Assembly: GCF_029714205.1 (NCBI RefSeq)
Contig: NZ_CP121648.1
Coordinates: 6,698,501 to 6,762,500, forward strand
Reading direction: 5' to 3'
DNA: 64,000 nt
Source: Methylobacterium sp. CB376
GTDB taxonomy: Bacteria > Pseudomonadota > Alphaproteobacteria > Rhizobiales > Beijerinckiaceae
Below the pieces are notes generated by a model, which did no database searches, was not told the origin of the DNA, and saw nothing but the letters and a program-made list of their open reading frames with translations. Each line of letters starts with the position of its first letter. Position 1 is the first letter of the stretch. Position numbers and translations under genes: made by a program. Below, in pieces: positions 26,264-36,712 of the stretch.

Positions 26264-26957
26264 ACGGTGCGGCGCGCCGGCCAAGCAGGCCCCGCGAAGC
26301 TGGGAAGGCGAAGGGCCGCAAACGGCAGGCCCTGGCCGCCACGGATGGCCGCGCGCTGGTGCGGGCCCCGCAGGCCGCCAGCAGCCAAATCGTCTCGATC
26401 CTGAAGTCGTCTCGGTCCTCCTGCGACGCGCCGCACGCCAGACCTGACGCTCCGGACAGGCTCTGAGGAAAGTCATGGAACTCGGCTGGACGGACGACAT
26501 GGAAGCGTAGTCACCGTCTGATACGCTATCCGGTTGATGGCTTCGCCATCTCCGATTTCGGCCATGCGGATGTCGGCGTCGCTCAGGCGCCGCGCTCAGG
26601 CGCCGCGCGGGCGCGTGATCCGGGATCCGCTTCGATCAAGCGGATCCCGCATGACCTTTCCGTTCGAGCCGCCGGCGCAGGAGGCGTGTGAGTGATGCCG
26701 AGCGGGAAGGGATCCGCCCGATGACGCGCAGACCGCGATCCGGCAGGAGCATGTGAATGCGCAGGGCCGGCGGGCGCCGTCGCCCGCCCGGCGCGCTTCT
26801 CCGAGGAGGCGACGCTGCTCAGCCCGCGGGACCGACAGGTCGCCCCGGTGACCGCGCAGTGCTGTCGGGCGTGGTTGGATGGACGCGCGGCACCGATCCT
26901 ACCTTCGATCGGCCCGGCCCTGCCGGGCTCTCGGCGTTTTCAAGATGTCTGAGATGG
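26264..26957. other. intergenic region
   Basis: Nearly 700 bases without a supported gene. It holds modular repeat copy 6 (26520-26655). A short stretch at about 26390-26430 repeats CGTCTCGATCCTGAAGTCGT/CTCGGTCC. Frames on either strand are low-complexity and without ribosome-binding sites. Confidence 0.5.
26520..26655 (-). repeat. modular palindromic repeat, copy 6
   Basis: Reverse orientation: GGTTGATGGCTTCGCCATCT, CGGCCATGCGGATGTCGGCG and a doubled GCTCAGGCGCCGCG lead into the palindrome GGGATCCGCTTCGATCAAGC and its partner CGGATCCC. Confidence 0.85.
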
Positions 26958-27323
26958 TTAATATTCGCGCAGGTCAGGAATTCTGGAATTGGAGTTTCTG
27001 ATTTTTCTCGCGATGATGTCGGAAATAAATCCTTGGAAACCTTTCGCAACGATCGTCATTGCATTTTGTTTGATCGATTCTTTGGTCGGGTGTGAGCCGA
27101 AAGCCGCGACATGAATTTTCCTCGCAATCTCATTGATTGAGGTATTAAGGAGAAATTTGTCCGCAAATTCTTCGGAGAGCATCATCTCCCTAGCAATCTC
27201 GAGAGGATGTATATTGTTGGTGAGTCTGTCGATCGTGTATGCGAAGCCTTCTTGATCTGCATCTCGCAACAATACCCTGCCGTACAGCTCACAAGCTATC
27301 TTCTGCGCTTCGTTGTAGTCCAT
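26958..27323 (-). CDS. DUF4214-like protein
   Basis: Start at ATG 27323 with GGAGGGTC upstream; 121 residues. ACELYGRVLLRDADQEGFAY and EIAREMMLSEEFADKF match the short DUF4214 (phycobilisome-linker-like) pattern of YxxxLxRxxDxxGxxYW and FxxSxEF. These modules are found in secreted or surface glycan-related proteins; here it stands alone. Base composition is markedly AT-rich, unlike neighbouring genes, so it is probably acquired. Confidence 0.65.
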   Translation of the reverse strand: MDYNEAQKIACELYGRVLLRDADQEGFAYTIDRLTNNIHPLEIAREMMLSEEFADKFLLNTSINEIARKIHVAAFGSHPTKESIKQNAMTIVAKGFQGFISDIIARKIRNSNSRIPDLREY

Positions 27324-27542
27324 ATGACCCTCCGTCAGATGACGCACATGATGGCAAATTTGCCGATCTGTCAATACGGAGTCGGTTGCGACTCTGGGTC
27401 ATCTGCGCGGTCGATCAACAGACTCAGGCAACCGGCGCGGTTCTCCGGGCAGTCTCCACGCTCATTCCGTGTCGGCTTGCTTGGAAGTATGGTGGCTTGA
27501 AAGGTGGCGTGATCCTGGGCTTTCCCGCTGGCCGGGAGGCGC

Positions 27543-27854
27543 ATGGGAATCGTGGGCGGAATCTGGGCGCTTGCGGAGGGAGTTGCGGCGGAGTTCAAGG
27601 ACCTGCTTTACTGGCAGTGCAAGGCGCCGCGCGACAACTTCGCCCCGATGATCGCCACCATGCTCCAGGTGCGCAGCTCTAAACTAGTGGATCTGGCCGC
27701 CCAGCCGCGCGAGATGTACCGGACCGACATGCGCGACGGTGGATCCGCGCCTCCTGGGCAGCGCGCGGAGCGACCCCGACGCCGTGATGGCGCCCCGCGC
27801 CGCCGCGGTGCCGAAGCCCGCCGCCGACCGGCAGGGCATCGCGCCGCTCCTTGA
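27543..27854 (+). CDS. unrecognised short frame
   Basis: The first 60 residues look protein-like (GIVGGIWALAEGVAAEFKDL, LYWQCKAPRDNFAPMIATM), with balanced composition; the remainder is Arg/Pro/Ala-rich noise. It may be the decayed start of a gene whose reading frame is lost near 27730. I do not recognise a family. Confidence 0.25.
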   Translation: MGIVGGIWALAEGVAAEFKDLLYWQCKAPRDNFAPMIATMLQVRSSKLVDLAAQPREMYRTDMRDGGSAPPGQRAERPRRRDGAPRRRGAEARRRPAGHRAAP

Positions 27855-28129
27855 TCCAAGGTGCCGGAGCGCCGTCGGGAGCCGATGCTGGCGCTCCGGT
27901 ACGGCAAGCGCGCCCTGCCGGGCGCATGGCGGGTCGAGACGACGCGGAGGGCCGGTCGGCTCCGCAACGCAAGGGGACCTGCTCGCGGCCGTCGCGCCCT
28001 GGTTGCCGGCGCGTGCCAAGGGCCGCCCGATGGCCGGCGGCCTCCCCGGTACGGCCGAGCTGGTCTCGCTGTGATGGGACCGCGGCTTAGGACGACCGTC
28101 CGCGGCCCGAGGGCGCGAGGGGTCGAGGG

Positions 28130-28275
28130 TGGTTTGTGGGCATGAACGGCGCGATCACCGTCCACTGCTCGTCCGAGAGCGAGAACAGGTCCGCCACCGC
28201 CGCCTGCATGCGGCAAGCGGCGGCCCTGAATCACAAAACCACAGACCCTGCAACACCTTGGTGCGATTCAGACCC
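28130..28275 (-). mobile_element. IS5-family element remnant (transposase N-terminus)
   Basis: The minus strand encodes MQAAVADLFSLSDEQWTVIA and PFMPTNHP, nearly identical to the start of the IS5-like transposase at 38449, and then loses similarity. The DNA in front of it (CAAAACCACAGACCCTGCAA, CACCTTGGTGCGATTC) is homologous to the outer end of that IS copy. Only about 130 bp of the element remain. Confidence 0.75.
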
Positions 28276-28340
28276 TGGCGCGGCGCGCTTAGCCATCCTC
28301 GAACAGGCCACAAAAGGAAAACCCTGATGCCGAAGCGCTC

Positions 28341-28464
28341 TGATACGGGACCCGCTTGATCAAAGCGGGTCCCGTAGCACAAGCCTGCGCGGCGCCTGAG
28401 CGACGCCGACATCCGCATGGCCGAAATCGGAGATGGCGAAGCGCTCAATCGGATGTCGTATGAG
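28341..28464 (+). repeat. modular palindromic repeat, copy 7
   Basis: A variant palindrome (ACGGGACCCGCTTGATCAAA, GCGGGTCCCGT) keeps the stem although both arms have changed (GGACCCGC/GCGGGTCC instead of GGATCCGC/GCGGATCC). Such compensated change argues that the hairpin itself is maintained. The GCGGCGCCTGAGCGACGCCG module and the CGGATGTCGTATGAG end follow. Confidence 0.85.
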
Positions 28465-28566
28465 GTGCACACCGGCTTCGCCGTCCCTCACGGATGAAAC
28501 CTGAGCGTGCATGCGATCAGAGCTTTTCACGCCAGCATAGCAAGTTTCTATTGAGAGAGTGCTCCG

Positions 28567-29358
28567 CTACCGCACGGCATCGGCCCCGAGCGGCTCCATC
28601 CCGCTCGCCCGCACCGCCGCGGCGGCCTCCGGACCGGCGAGGAAGCGGATCAGCGCCCGCGCAGGCTCCGGCTCGCGGCTGCCCGCAACGACGCCTGCCG
28701 AGAACAGCGTGTAGAGCTGCACCTCCTCCGGCAACAGGCCGACGATCTGGATTCCCGGCACGGGCTTCAGCTCGCTGAGCTGCTGGAAGCCAACCTCCGC
28801 CTCGCCGCGGGCCACCACTGCGCCCACCGGCTCGGCCGGGATCATCCGCGCCTTGTCCTTGACCTGCTCGGCGATGCCGAGGCGCTTGAACAGGTCCCGC
28901 TCGATGTACACGCCGCTCGCGCTGTCCGAGTAGGCGATCGACGTTGCCGCGAGCAGGGTCCGGCGCAGGCCCTCGACGCTGCTGATGTCGGGCATCGGCG
29001 CGCCCGCGCGCACCGCGAGCGCGATGCCGGAGCGCGCGAGCGCGGTGCGGCTGTTGGCGCTCACCTTGCCCTGCCTGATGAGGTCGTCGAGGGCGTAGCC
29101 GACCACGATCACGACGTCGATCGGCTCGCCCCGCGCGAGCCGGGCCGGCACCGCCTGCGGGGTCTGGCCCATCGAGGGTCCCCACTCGGCCACGAGCCTG
29201 TGGCCCGTACGGCGCTCGAACTCGGGGGCAAGTGCCCGGTAGGCTGCCGCGAAGCCGCCGGAGCTGACGACGCGCACCTCGGCGGCCAGGGCCGCTCCTG
29301 CGAGGAGAAGCGGGAGGACCAGGCCGAGGCCGCGGAACAGGAATTTGGAACGGATCAC
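28567..29358 (-). CDS. periplasmic substrate-binding protein, ModA-like (SBP_bac_11)
   Basis: This 263-residue protein starts at a GTG that overlaps the stop of the MHS transporter (GTGA), so translation is coupled. A signal peptide ([18 protein letters not shown]) precedes the ModA-like fold: [40 protein letters not shown] and [17 protein letters not shown]. There are no ABC permease or ATPase genes with it. In this operon it more likely binds an organic acid for a transporter or sensor than molybdate; that is inference from its place after a citrate-type transporter. Confidence 0.8.
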   Translation of the reverse strand: MIRSKFLFRGLGLVLPLLLAGAALAAEVRVVSSGGFAAAYRALAPEFERRTGHRLVAEWGPSMGQTPQAVPARLARGEPIDVVIVVGYALDDLIRQGKVSANSRTALARSGIALAVRAGAPMPDISSVEGLRRTLLAATSIAYSDSASGVYIERDLFKRLGIAEQVKDKARMIPAEPVGAVVARGEAEVGFQQLSELKPVPGIQIVGLLPEEVQLYTLFSAGVVAGSREPEPARALIRFLAGPEAAAAVRASGMEPLGADAVR

Positions 29359-30788
29359 GAGTCTTCTCCATCAGGGCAGAGGTCGGGCCACCCGCAGCGC
29401 CCGGAGAACGGGGCGGTCGCGCTCGCGGCCGGCGCGCGTGCTGAGCTGCGCCGGTCGCGAGCGGTCAGCGGGAGGTCAGGCCATCGCAGCGTCCCGGGCG
29501 AGCCCCCCTTCGCGTGGCTCCGCTCCCGGTAGATGAGCAGCGTCGCGACGAGGCCGCAGGCGCCCGCGAAGGCCAGCCAGAAGGCCGGGGCGGCACGGTT
29601 CCCGGTCACCTCGATCAGCCAGGTCGAGACCAGTGGGGTGAAGCCGCCGAACAGCGCGGTGGCGAGCGAGTAGGCGAGCGAGAAGCCGGCCGTGCGCACG
29701 CTCGCCGGCACGATCTCGGTCAGCGCCACCACCATCGCGCCGTTGTAGCTCCCGTACAGGAAGGACAGCCACAGGAGCACGATCAGCATGTTGGTGAAGG
29801 AGGTGTTGGCGACGAGCCACGCCAGCGCCGGGTAGGCGGTGAGTAGCGTCAGGGCCGAGAACACCAGCAGGATGGGCTTGCGGCCGACCCGGTCCGAGAG
29901 CGCGCCCATCACCGGCAGCCAGAAGAAGTTCGACACCGCGACGCAGAAGGTGACGAGGAGGCTGTCCTCCGCCGACAGCTTCAGCACGCTCTTGCCGAAG
30001 GTCGGGGTGTAGACCGTGATCGTGTAGAACGAGACCGTGGTCATCACCACGAGCAGCATGCCGAGCAGCACGATCTGCCAGTTGCGGCCGAGCGAGGCGA
30101 AGATCTCACGGGCCGTGGGACGATGCTTGCGGTGCAGGAACTCCTCCGTCTCCTCCAGCGAGCGGCGGATGTAGAACAGGAACGGCACGATCAGGCAGCC
30201 GATGACGAAGGGGATGCGCCAGCCCCAGGAGCCCAAGGCCTCCGGCGTGAGCGCCTGGCTCAGGACGTAGCCGATCAGCGCGGAGACCATGATGGCGACC
30301 TGCTGGCTGCCCGACTGCCAGGAGACGTAGAAGCCCTTCTTGCCGGGGGTCGCCATCTCGGCGAGGTAGACCGACACGCCGCCGAGTTCGACGCCCGCCG
30401 AGAAGCCCTGCAGCAGCCGGCCGATCAGCACCAGGAACGGGGCGAGGAGCCCGATGGTCGCGTAGGAGGGCACGAAGGCGATCAGGATCGTGCCCATCGC
30501 CATGATGCCGAGGGTGACGATGAGGCCCTGCCGGCGCCCGACCTGGTCGACGTAGGCGCCGAGGAAGATGGCGCCGAGGGGCCGCATCAGGAAGCCCGCC
30601 CCGAAGGTCACGAAGGTGAGCATCAACGAGGCATACTCGTTGCCGGTCGGGAAGAACGCCTTGGAGATGTAGGTGGCGTAGAACCCGAACAGGAAGAAGT
30701 CGAACATCTCTAGAAAATTGCCGCTCGTGACGCGCAGCACGGTGGCGATCTTGGATCGTGAGCGATCCTCGGGGGCGAAATGCGCCAT
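29355..30788 (-). CDS. MHS-family MFS transporter, citrate/tricarballylate type
   Basis: This protein has 477 residues and twelve membrane segments. The MHS signature is clear: [40 protein letters not shown] with VGRRQGL, and the [20 protein letters not shown] citrate-symporter motif. The family includes CitA/TcuC proton symporters for citrate and tricarballylate. It lies 220 bp after the citrate-lyase-like genes. The last 45 residues after [10 protein letters not shown] are Arg/Ser/Pro-rich and unlike family members, suggesting a frameshift that lost the original stop; the transport domain itself is intact. Confidence 0.9.
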   Translation of the reverse strand: MAHFAPEDRSRSKIATVLRVTSGNFLEMFDFFLFGFYATYISKAFFPTGNEYASLMLTFVTFGAGFLMRPLGAIFLGAYVDQVGRRQGLIVTLGIMAMGTILIAFVPSYATIGLLAPFLVLIGRLLQGFSAGVELGGVSVYLAEMATPGKKGFYVSWQSGSQQVAIMVSALIGYVLSQALTPEALGSWGWRIPFVIGCLIVPFLFYIRRSLEETEEFLHRKHRPTAREIFASLGRNWQIVLLGMLLVVMTTVSFYTITVYTPTFGKSVLKLSAEDSLLVTFCVAVSNFFWLPVMGALSDRVGRKPILLVFSALTLLTAYPALAWLVANTSFTNMLIVLLWLSFLYGSYNGAMVVALTEIVPASVRTAGFSLAYSLATALFGGFTPLVSTWLIEVTGNRAAPAFWLAFAGACGLVATLLIYRERSHAKGGSPGTLRWPDLPLTARDRRSSARAPAASATAPFSGRCGWPDLCPDGEDS

Positions 30789-31011
30789 GATATCCTCCCA
30801 GGGGCTTTGTGATGGTGGTGCCAGGGTGGCCCGCCGCCGGAGCGGACGGGCTGCGGGGTCGGGTTCCGCCGGACGGCGGCCCGCGCCGGAGGCCGCGATG
30901 CGGCCTCCGTCCGATGCGCGGGGAGCGAGGCGTCGGTCCGGGCTGCGGACGGCTCGCCGTCGTGTCAGGAGCGGGACCCGCGCGAAGGCCGTCGCGCGGG
31001 CCTTCGCGTGA

Positions 31012-33717
31012 TCAGGCCACGAAGCGGCACTGCGAGGCGGGCGTGCGCGTGTCCATGTTGCGGCCGCGGTTCGTGTGATCGTCCACCTCCGCCGCGCAGC
31101 CGAGCATGCGGGCGAACAGGAAGATCGTGAACGCCGCCGTCTCGAGTGCGGCGCCAGAGAAGTCGCCGTCCTGGTAGGGCCGCCACAGCATCTTCAGGAG
31201 CAGCGCCGCGATCACCGCGTCGATGTTCACGCAGTAGACGGTGCGCGACACGCCCGCCTCGTGAAGGGCCCGCACCAGGGCGCGGTAGTAGGCGTGGAAG
31301 GCGTTGGTGTCGCCGCGCGCCGCGAGCAGGTCGTGGATCCAGACCTCGCGCGGGTCGTGGTTCACGGCCTTGTCCTTGAAGACCGGGTGGTTGACGCCCG
31401 GGATCTTCTGGATGTCGAGGCTGCCCGCGCTCTTCCGGTCAGTCTTGTAGCGGGCGTACTCCGCGGCGGTGCGGTCGGCGAGCGCCTCGAGGTCGACGTC
31501 GTGGTCCGGGTCGCCCGGGTCGGCGAGGCCCGCGTCGCGGAACTGCTCGATCAGGAAGGCGATGCCCTCGTAGCCGTTGCCGCCGTGGGCGTAGCCCGCA
31601 TGGCTCAGGAACCCGATCACCGCCTTGTTGAGTTGCACCCGCTCCGGGCTCTCCGGCCCGTCGGCCGAGACCGCGCCCTTGCAGCCTTGCGCCGAGATCG
31701 TGCCCGGACCGTTCGACAGGAGGAGCCCGATCAGGGTCTCGAAGACGAACACGTCGCCGGCTGCGCCCTCCCGGCCGAGGAGCGCGAGGCAGCCGATCTC
31801 GCCGAGGGTACGGCGCCCGAGGAGGTCGACGTTCGGCACGCCGCAGAAGCTGTCCGCTTCGTGCCCCTCCGCCGGGACCGCCGCGCCCAGCAGCACGCCG
31901 AAGAGCTGCAGCCACCAGGGCAGGCTCTCGGCCGTGAGGCGCGAGATGCGCTTGCGCATCAGCGGCCCCCAGGCGAGCGTGGTGGCGACCGTGGCCAGCA
32001 CCGCGTCCCGCGTCGGGTGGCCGCCGAGGCCGCGCAGGTAGCGCAGGAACACCGAGCGGGCGCCGCGGGCCTGGAGGGCGTCGAGGAGCGCCTGCGCCCG
32101 CGGATCGGGCTTCGGGCCGACGAGGAGAGCGGCGAGATCCGGATCCGCCGCCACGCGACCGAGGTCGAAACTCTCGTCGAGGGCGCTCGGCAGCCCCGCC
32201 TCCACGAAGCGGTCGGTGAGGAGCCGGCAGATCCGCCGCGCCGTCTCGGCGCGGCGCGGGCCGACGAGGCTCGCGGCGGCGGCGAGCACCACGTTCGGCG
32301 CGTTGCCGGCCTCGCGGGCGGCCTCAGCGGCCGCGAGTTCCGGCCGCCCGTGCAGGTTCACCTCGGCGGCCACCGCGGCGTTGATCAGGGCACGGTCGTT
32401 GTCGCCCGCGGCCTCGCGCAGGAGGGCGAGGGCGAGGTTCGCCTCCATCGGCAGGCGCGCCGCCTCCAGCATCGAGACGCCGTGCAGGCTGGTGACCTGC
32501 GTCTTCGGGTCCATCTGCGAGGCGCCCGAGACGTCCTTCATGGTCTGGCGCGGCAGCACGATGCCGATCTGGCGGTTGAGCCGCGCGATCTGCTCGCCGT
32601 AGGGCATCGCCGCCGCGACCACCGGCAGGTCGAGCCCGGCCGGCAGGGTCAGGCCGGCATTCGAGCCGAACCAGGGCTTGAGGGCGAGGCTGCTCTCGGG
32701 CGCGAAGTCGGGCCGCGCCCCGTTCTCGCGCATCACCGCGGTGAGCGCCGCCGGGATGTGGGCGATGTTCGTGACCACCGCGCCCTTGGCCGAGACGACC
32801 GGGTTGTCGGGCGTGAACACCTCGTCCACCCCGAACTTCTCCATGAACCAGCGCTCCTTGGCGGCGGCATCGTCGTCGCCGCCCGCCATGGCGCCCGCGT
32901 GACCCACCGCCCGGGAGAGCCGGCTCTTCCAGCGCCCGACCACGCAGGCGACGACCGGCTTGGTGAAGTGCGCGTCGAGTTCGTAGTAGCCGCCCGGCTC
33001 CACGTAGAGCACCGCCGCCTTGCTGCGCGCGTCGTTGGCGAGCGCGAAGGCGAATTCCGGCGCCGCGTACTGGATGTAGACGTCCTTGCCGCTGGAGATG
33101 AGCGTGGTGGTGCCCCAGCCGCTCATGCGCAGGTAGGTGGCGATCGTCGTGGTGAAGTTGCCGGAATTCGAGAAGATCGCCACCGAGCCGGCCTTGAGCG
33201 CCTCGCCCGGGCTGTCGCCGCCGAGCGCGCCGCCGATGCGGACCTGATGGTAGGCGTCGGCGACCCCGAGGCTGTTGCCGCCGAAGATGTCGACGCCGTT
33301 CTGCTGGCCGAGGGCCCGGATCTCGCGGCTGTCGTGGACCGAGAGCTTCTCGGTGACGATGAAGATCTTGCGCAGGTCCGGGTTGACCCGGATCAGCTCG
33401 GCGACGCCGTCGCGGGCGCCGGACGGCGGCAGGTAGACGACGCCGCAATTGAAGCGGTGCCCGGCCTCCAGCCCCTCGCGGACGTTGTTGTAGACTGGGA
33501 TCTCGCCGAGCGGGGTCTCGAGAACCTGCCCGCGGCGGCCGGGCGAGGTGCCGAACACCACGTTGCCGCCCGAATAGGCGTGGCCGACGGGCGTCACGTC
33601 GCTCGACTCACCCCCGAGGATGTTGAGCACGCAGACCCGGTCCTGGCGCGTGGCGACCTAATCGAGCGAAGAGATGCCGACGTGGTACTTGAAGCTGCCG
33701 ATGCCGTGCTTGTGCAT
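31012..33717 (-). pseudogene. ATP-citrate-lyase-like large subunit (CoA-ligase + citrate-synthase domains), amber at codon 20
   Basis: A well-placed start (ATG at 33717 behind GAGGGAGG) begins MHKHGIGSFKYHVGISSLD and meets TAG at 33658-33660. The frame continues with VATRQDRVCVLNILGGESS for another 880 or so residues. CoA-ligase features include VVYLPPSGARDGVAELI and the phosphohistidine loop VGHAGAMAGG. The C-terminal third is a citrate-synthase domain (WGPLMRKRISRL, NGPGTISAQGCKG, FLSHAGYAHGGNGYEGIAFL). The enzyme would cleave citrate with CoA and ATP. Restart at the GTG at 33630 would lose 29 residues and has no ribosome-binding site. The rest of the frame is undamaged, so the stop is recent, or read through, or a sequencing error. 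Confidence 0.85.
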
Positions 33718-33732
33718 GTCGTCCTCCCTCGC

Positions 33733-34745
33733 TTACTCGGCCGCGTGACGCAGCGGCTCGCCGAGACCGATGGCGCGCGCCACCGCCTCGCGCCCGCCCT
33801 GGCGCATCCACTGGTCGGCCTTGCGGGCGTAGGCGACGACCTCGCTCATGTCGGAATCGAACCCGAACAGCCGGTAGGGCAGGCCCAGCGCCTCGGCCGT
33901 GTCGCGCAATGCCCCCATCCCGCGCACCAGGTTCGGGCCGCCGCGGCCGGCGACGATGTACAGCGGCGTCGGCCCGTGCCGGCCGACATGCTCGCGCAGC
34001 GCGTCCGCCATCGCCCGGAAAGTCTCGAAGATGTCGGTGTTGTTCGACTTGCCCGGCAGGCCGAGGCGCTGCCAGCGCGGGTCGTCGCGGTCGAAGCCGC
34101 ACTTGAAGTCGCAGGCGACGGGGGTGAGGCGGCCGCTGCGGTCGGGGCGCATGCGGATCGGGTTCAACTCGACCGTGGTCATGCCGAAGCCGTGGTAGAG
34201 TTCCCAGAGCTTCGGCAGCTGCTGCACCAGCGGCGAGATCAGGGCCTTCGGGGCGTTCAGTTCCGAGAGGGCGTTCGCCACCACGAAGGCCTTGAGGCCG
34301 GTGAGCGGGTCGAAGGGAACCTGCGCCACCTCGCTCTTGTCGAGTTCCTCGATGTCGACGCCGCCGCGGTGGGTCAGCGTCATGGTCGGGGCGCGGTAGC
34401 GCGTGCTGTCGGAGATCGAGAAGTAGACCTCGTGCTCGGCCGGCACCGCGCCCTCGAAGGTGACGCCGTTGGCCTTGGCCACCGCGTGGCCGTGGCGGTG
34501 CTCCGAGAAGTAGAGCCGCTCCTTCTCGCGCAGCGCCGTCCTCAGGTCCGAGGCGCGGCCGACGAGCCCGCCTTGCCCTTCTTGCCGACGCCGCCCTTGA
34601 AGACCGGCTTGATGAAGATCGAACCGTGGCGGTCGATCAGCCCCTTGATCTCTTCCTCGCTCGCGTCCGGGCCGAGCACCTCGGACGTGGGAAAGCCGGC
34701 GAACTGCAGGAGCTTCGCGCCGTGCAAGATGCCCGTGACTTGCAT
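33733..34745 (-). pseudogene. ATP-citrate-lyase-like small (ATP-grasp) subunit, frameshifted
   Basis: ATG at 34745 (CAGGAGGGAAC upstream) opens MQVTGILHGAKLLQFAGFPT, an ATP-grasp N-terminus, up to KPVFKGGVGKKGKAG. There the frame shifts: the similarity resumes in another frame as LVGRASDLRTALREKERLYF and runs to 33733 (VGRHGPTPLYIVAGRGGPNL, FGFDSDMSEVVAYARKADQW). Loss of one base in the GGG run at about 34566-34570 explains it. The later part carries the citrate-binding domain of ATP-citrate lyase. The gene is 15 bp upstream of the large subunit gene, in the same operon. Its start is 100 bp after the binding-protein gene. Confidence 0.85.
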
Positions 34746-34845
34746 CCGTTCCCTCCTGAATGTGTTTGGAGGGATCTTCGAGATGGAACCTGTCACAAAT
34801 CTGTCGCGGCGCGAATTTCTGCGAGGTGGCCGGGAAAGCTTCGTC

Positions 34846-35910
34846 CTATCGTCCCTCGATGACCCGCCGCCACTGCTTCAGCGTCCGGCTGCGCTTGATC
34901 TGGTCGAGGGCGGTGAGGAGTTCGGGCCCGACCACGATCGGCTGGGGGGCGGCCGCGACGGGGTCGTCGGGCTGGCGCGCGTCGGCGCGCGCGGGCGTCA
35001 CCGAGCGGGCCGCGAGCCGCGCCTGCCCCTCCCATGAGAGCATGTAGTCGAGGAAGAGCCGGGCTGCCGCCTTGTGCTGGGCCGCCTTGGGAATGAAGGC
35101 GATGCGCGAGGTGATCAGCGTGTAGTCGGCGGGAAGCACGACGCCGAGCCTCGGGTCCTGCTTGGCCCGCTCCAGGGCGTAGGCGCCGAAGACATCGAAG
35201 GCCAGCAGCGCCTCGCCGGCGACGACGCGGTCGAGCATGTGCGTCGTGGTGGTGTAGAGCTTCGCCCCGACCTGCCCGAGGGCGCGCACGAGGTCCCAGG
35301 TCCGCGGCGTCACCGCGAGGTTCTGCGTGAGGAACAGGAAGCCGACGCCGCTGCGCTCCGGGTCGTAGGTGGCGACCTTGCCGTGCCACGCCTCCGGGTC
35401 CTGCGTCAGGCTGCGGACGAGGTCGGCGTGGCTGCGCGGCACACGCTCGTCGGGAAGCAGGCTGCGGTTGTAGGCGATCGCGACCGGCTCGGCGGTGACG
35501 CCGTAGGCCTCGTAGCGCCACACTGCCCAGGCAGGCAGCCCCTCCGCCTCCCGGGAGACGTACCGCTCGGCAAAGCCGTCATTCACGAGCTTGACCTGGA
35601 GGTCCATGGCCGAGCTCCAGAGGATGTCGGCCGTACCGCCTCCCGCCCCGGCCTCGGCGAGAAACTCCTCGTAGAGCTTCGACGAGTTCAGCTTGGCGTA
35701 GGAGACCGAGACGCCCGGGTAGCTCTGCCGGAACCCCTCCAGCAGCGCGGAGGCCTCCGCCTCGTCGGTCGTCGCGCGGATGACCAATGCGCCCTCCCGC
35801 ACGGCCTCCGCGACGTCCTGGCGCCGCACGTCGACGGGCGCGTCGACCTGGGCCCGGGCGGAGGCGAGCAGGACGCCGAAGGCGATCAATCCGGCCGCGA
35901 GGATGCGCAC
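34846..35910 (-). CDS. periplasmic binding protein, iron/tricarboxylate type, next to a TctDE-like system
   Basis: GTG at 35910 behind GGGAGGGAAC; 354 residues with signal peptide (LAAGLIAFGVLLASARAQ). The fold is of the extracellular iron(III)/polyamine-type binding proteins: ALVIRATTDEAEASALLEGF, TADILWSSAMDLQVKLVNDG, GVVLPADYTLITSRIAFIPK. It is transcribed away from a TctD/TctE-like pair and leads the citrate-lyase operon. Orphan binding proteins beside TctE-like kinases can present the ligand to the kinase or serve a transporter elsewhere; both remain inference. A damaged paralogue lies at about 48850-49140. Confidence 0.85.
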   Translation of the reverse strand: MRILAAGLIAFGVLLASARAQVDAPVDVRRQDVAEAVREGALVIRATTDEAEASALLEGFRQSYPGVSVSYAKLNSSKLYEEFLAEAGAGGGTADILWSSAMDLQVKLVNDGFAERYVSREAEGLPAWAVWRYEAYGVTAEPVAIAYNRSLLPDERVPRSHADLVRSLTQDPEAWHGKVATYDPERSGVGFLFLTQNLAVTPRTWDLVRALGQVGAKLYTTTTHMLDRVVAGEALLAFDVFGAYALERAKQDPRLGVVLPADYTLITSRIAFIPKAAQHKAAARLFLDYMLSWEGQARLAARSVTPARADARQPDDPVAAAPQPIVVGPELLTALDQIKRSRTLKQWRRVIEGR

Positions 35911-36046
35911 GTTCCCTCCCCACCCACCGCTTTTCGGTTGCCTGCGGTGCTCACAGTCGCGAGGATCGAGGCTACAGGCTCGCGCCGCGATGCCAAGCCG
36001 CCGCAGCGCGGATGCGCGGAGGCTGGTACCGAGGGAGGGCGGGCGG

Positions 36047-36712
36047 ATGCGGGTGCTCGTCGTGGAGGACGACGCGGCTCTGGCGCGGGGGCTCGTGGCG
36101 TCGCTCCGGCTCGCCGGACTCGCGGCAGACCACGAAGCGGACGGCGAGGACGCGGCGCGGCTCGCCCTCTCGGAGCCCTACAGCCTGATCGTGCTCGACA
36201 TCGGCCTTCCGGGCCTCTCCGGCTTCGAGGTGCTGCGGCGCATTCGAGCAGCAGGGAGTACCGTGCCGGTGCTGATCCTGACCGCGCGCGACGCGGTGGC
36301 GGACCGGGTGCGGGGGCTCGATCTCGGGGCGGACGACTACCTGCTCAAGCCTTTCGCCCCCGCCGAGTTCGAGGCGCGGGTGCGCGCCCAGATCCGGCGC
36401 GGTCAGGGCCAGCCCAACCCCGTCCTGCGCTGCGGGACGCTCGCCCTCGACCGCTCGACCGGGGCGGTGACGCTCGACGGCGAACCCCTTGCGCTCCGGC
36501 GCCGGGAACGCGCGGTGCTCACCGTGCTGATGGCCAAGGCCGGGCAGGTGGTGCCGAAGGAGCGGCTGAACAACGAGGTGTTCGGGTTCGACGACGAGGT
36601 GGCGCCGAACGCCCTCGAACTCTACATCGCGCGCCTGCGCAAGAAGCTGCAGCCGAAGGGACCGGAGATCCGCACGATCCGCGGTCTCGGCTATCTCCTC
36701 GACGCCGGATGA
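36047..36712 (+). CDS. OmpR-family response regulator (TctD-like)
   Basis: The protein has 221 residues. The receiver domain has the acidic pocket VVEDDA (residues 6-10), phosphoacceptor Asp51 in IVLDIGLPGLSGF and the KPF lysine near 101. The C-terminal winged helix is of OmpR/PhoB type (LALRRRERAVLTVLMAKAGQ, IARLRKKLQPKGPEIRTIRG). The kinase gene starts inside its stop codon (ATGA). Its location beside citrate genes and the TctE-like partner support tricarboxylate-responsive control of the divergent operon. Confidence 0.92.
   Translation: MRVLVVEDDAALARGLVASLRLAGLAADHEADGEDAARLALSEPYSLIVLDIGLPGLSGFEVLRRIRAAGSTVPVLILTARDAVADRVRGLDLGADDYLLKPFAPAEFEARVRAQIRRGQGQPNPVLRCGTLALDRSTGAVTLDGEPLALRRRERAVLTVLMAKAGQVVPKERLNNEVFGFDDEVAPNALELYIARLRKKLQPKGPEIRTIRGLGYLLDAG

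Larger units (their letters stand above)
27855..28566. other. decayed intergenic DNA with IS debris
   Basis: There is no intact gene. The stretch includes a transposase N-terminal fragment (about 28130-28275) and modular repeat copy 7 (28341-28464). Confidence 0.5.

Noticed and set aside
33658..33660. In-frame TAG as pyrrolysine
   Set aside because: No pylT/pylS or methylamine methyltransferase context, and the enzyme family has no pyrrolysine; a nonsense mutation is simpler.
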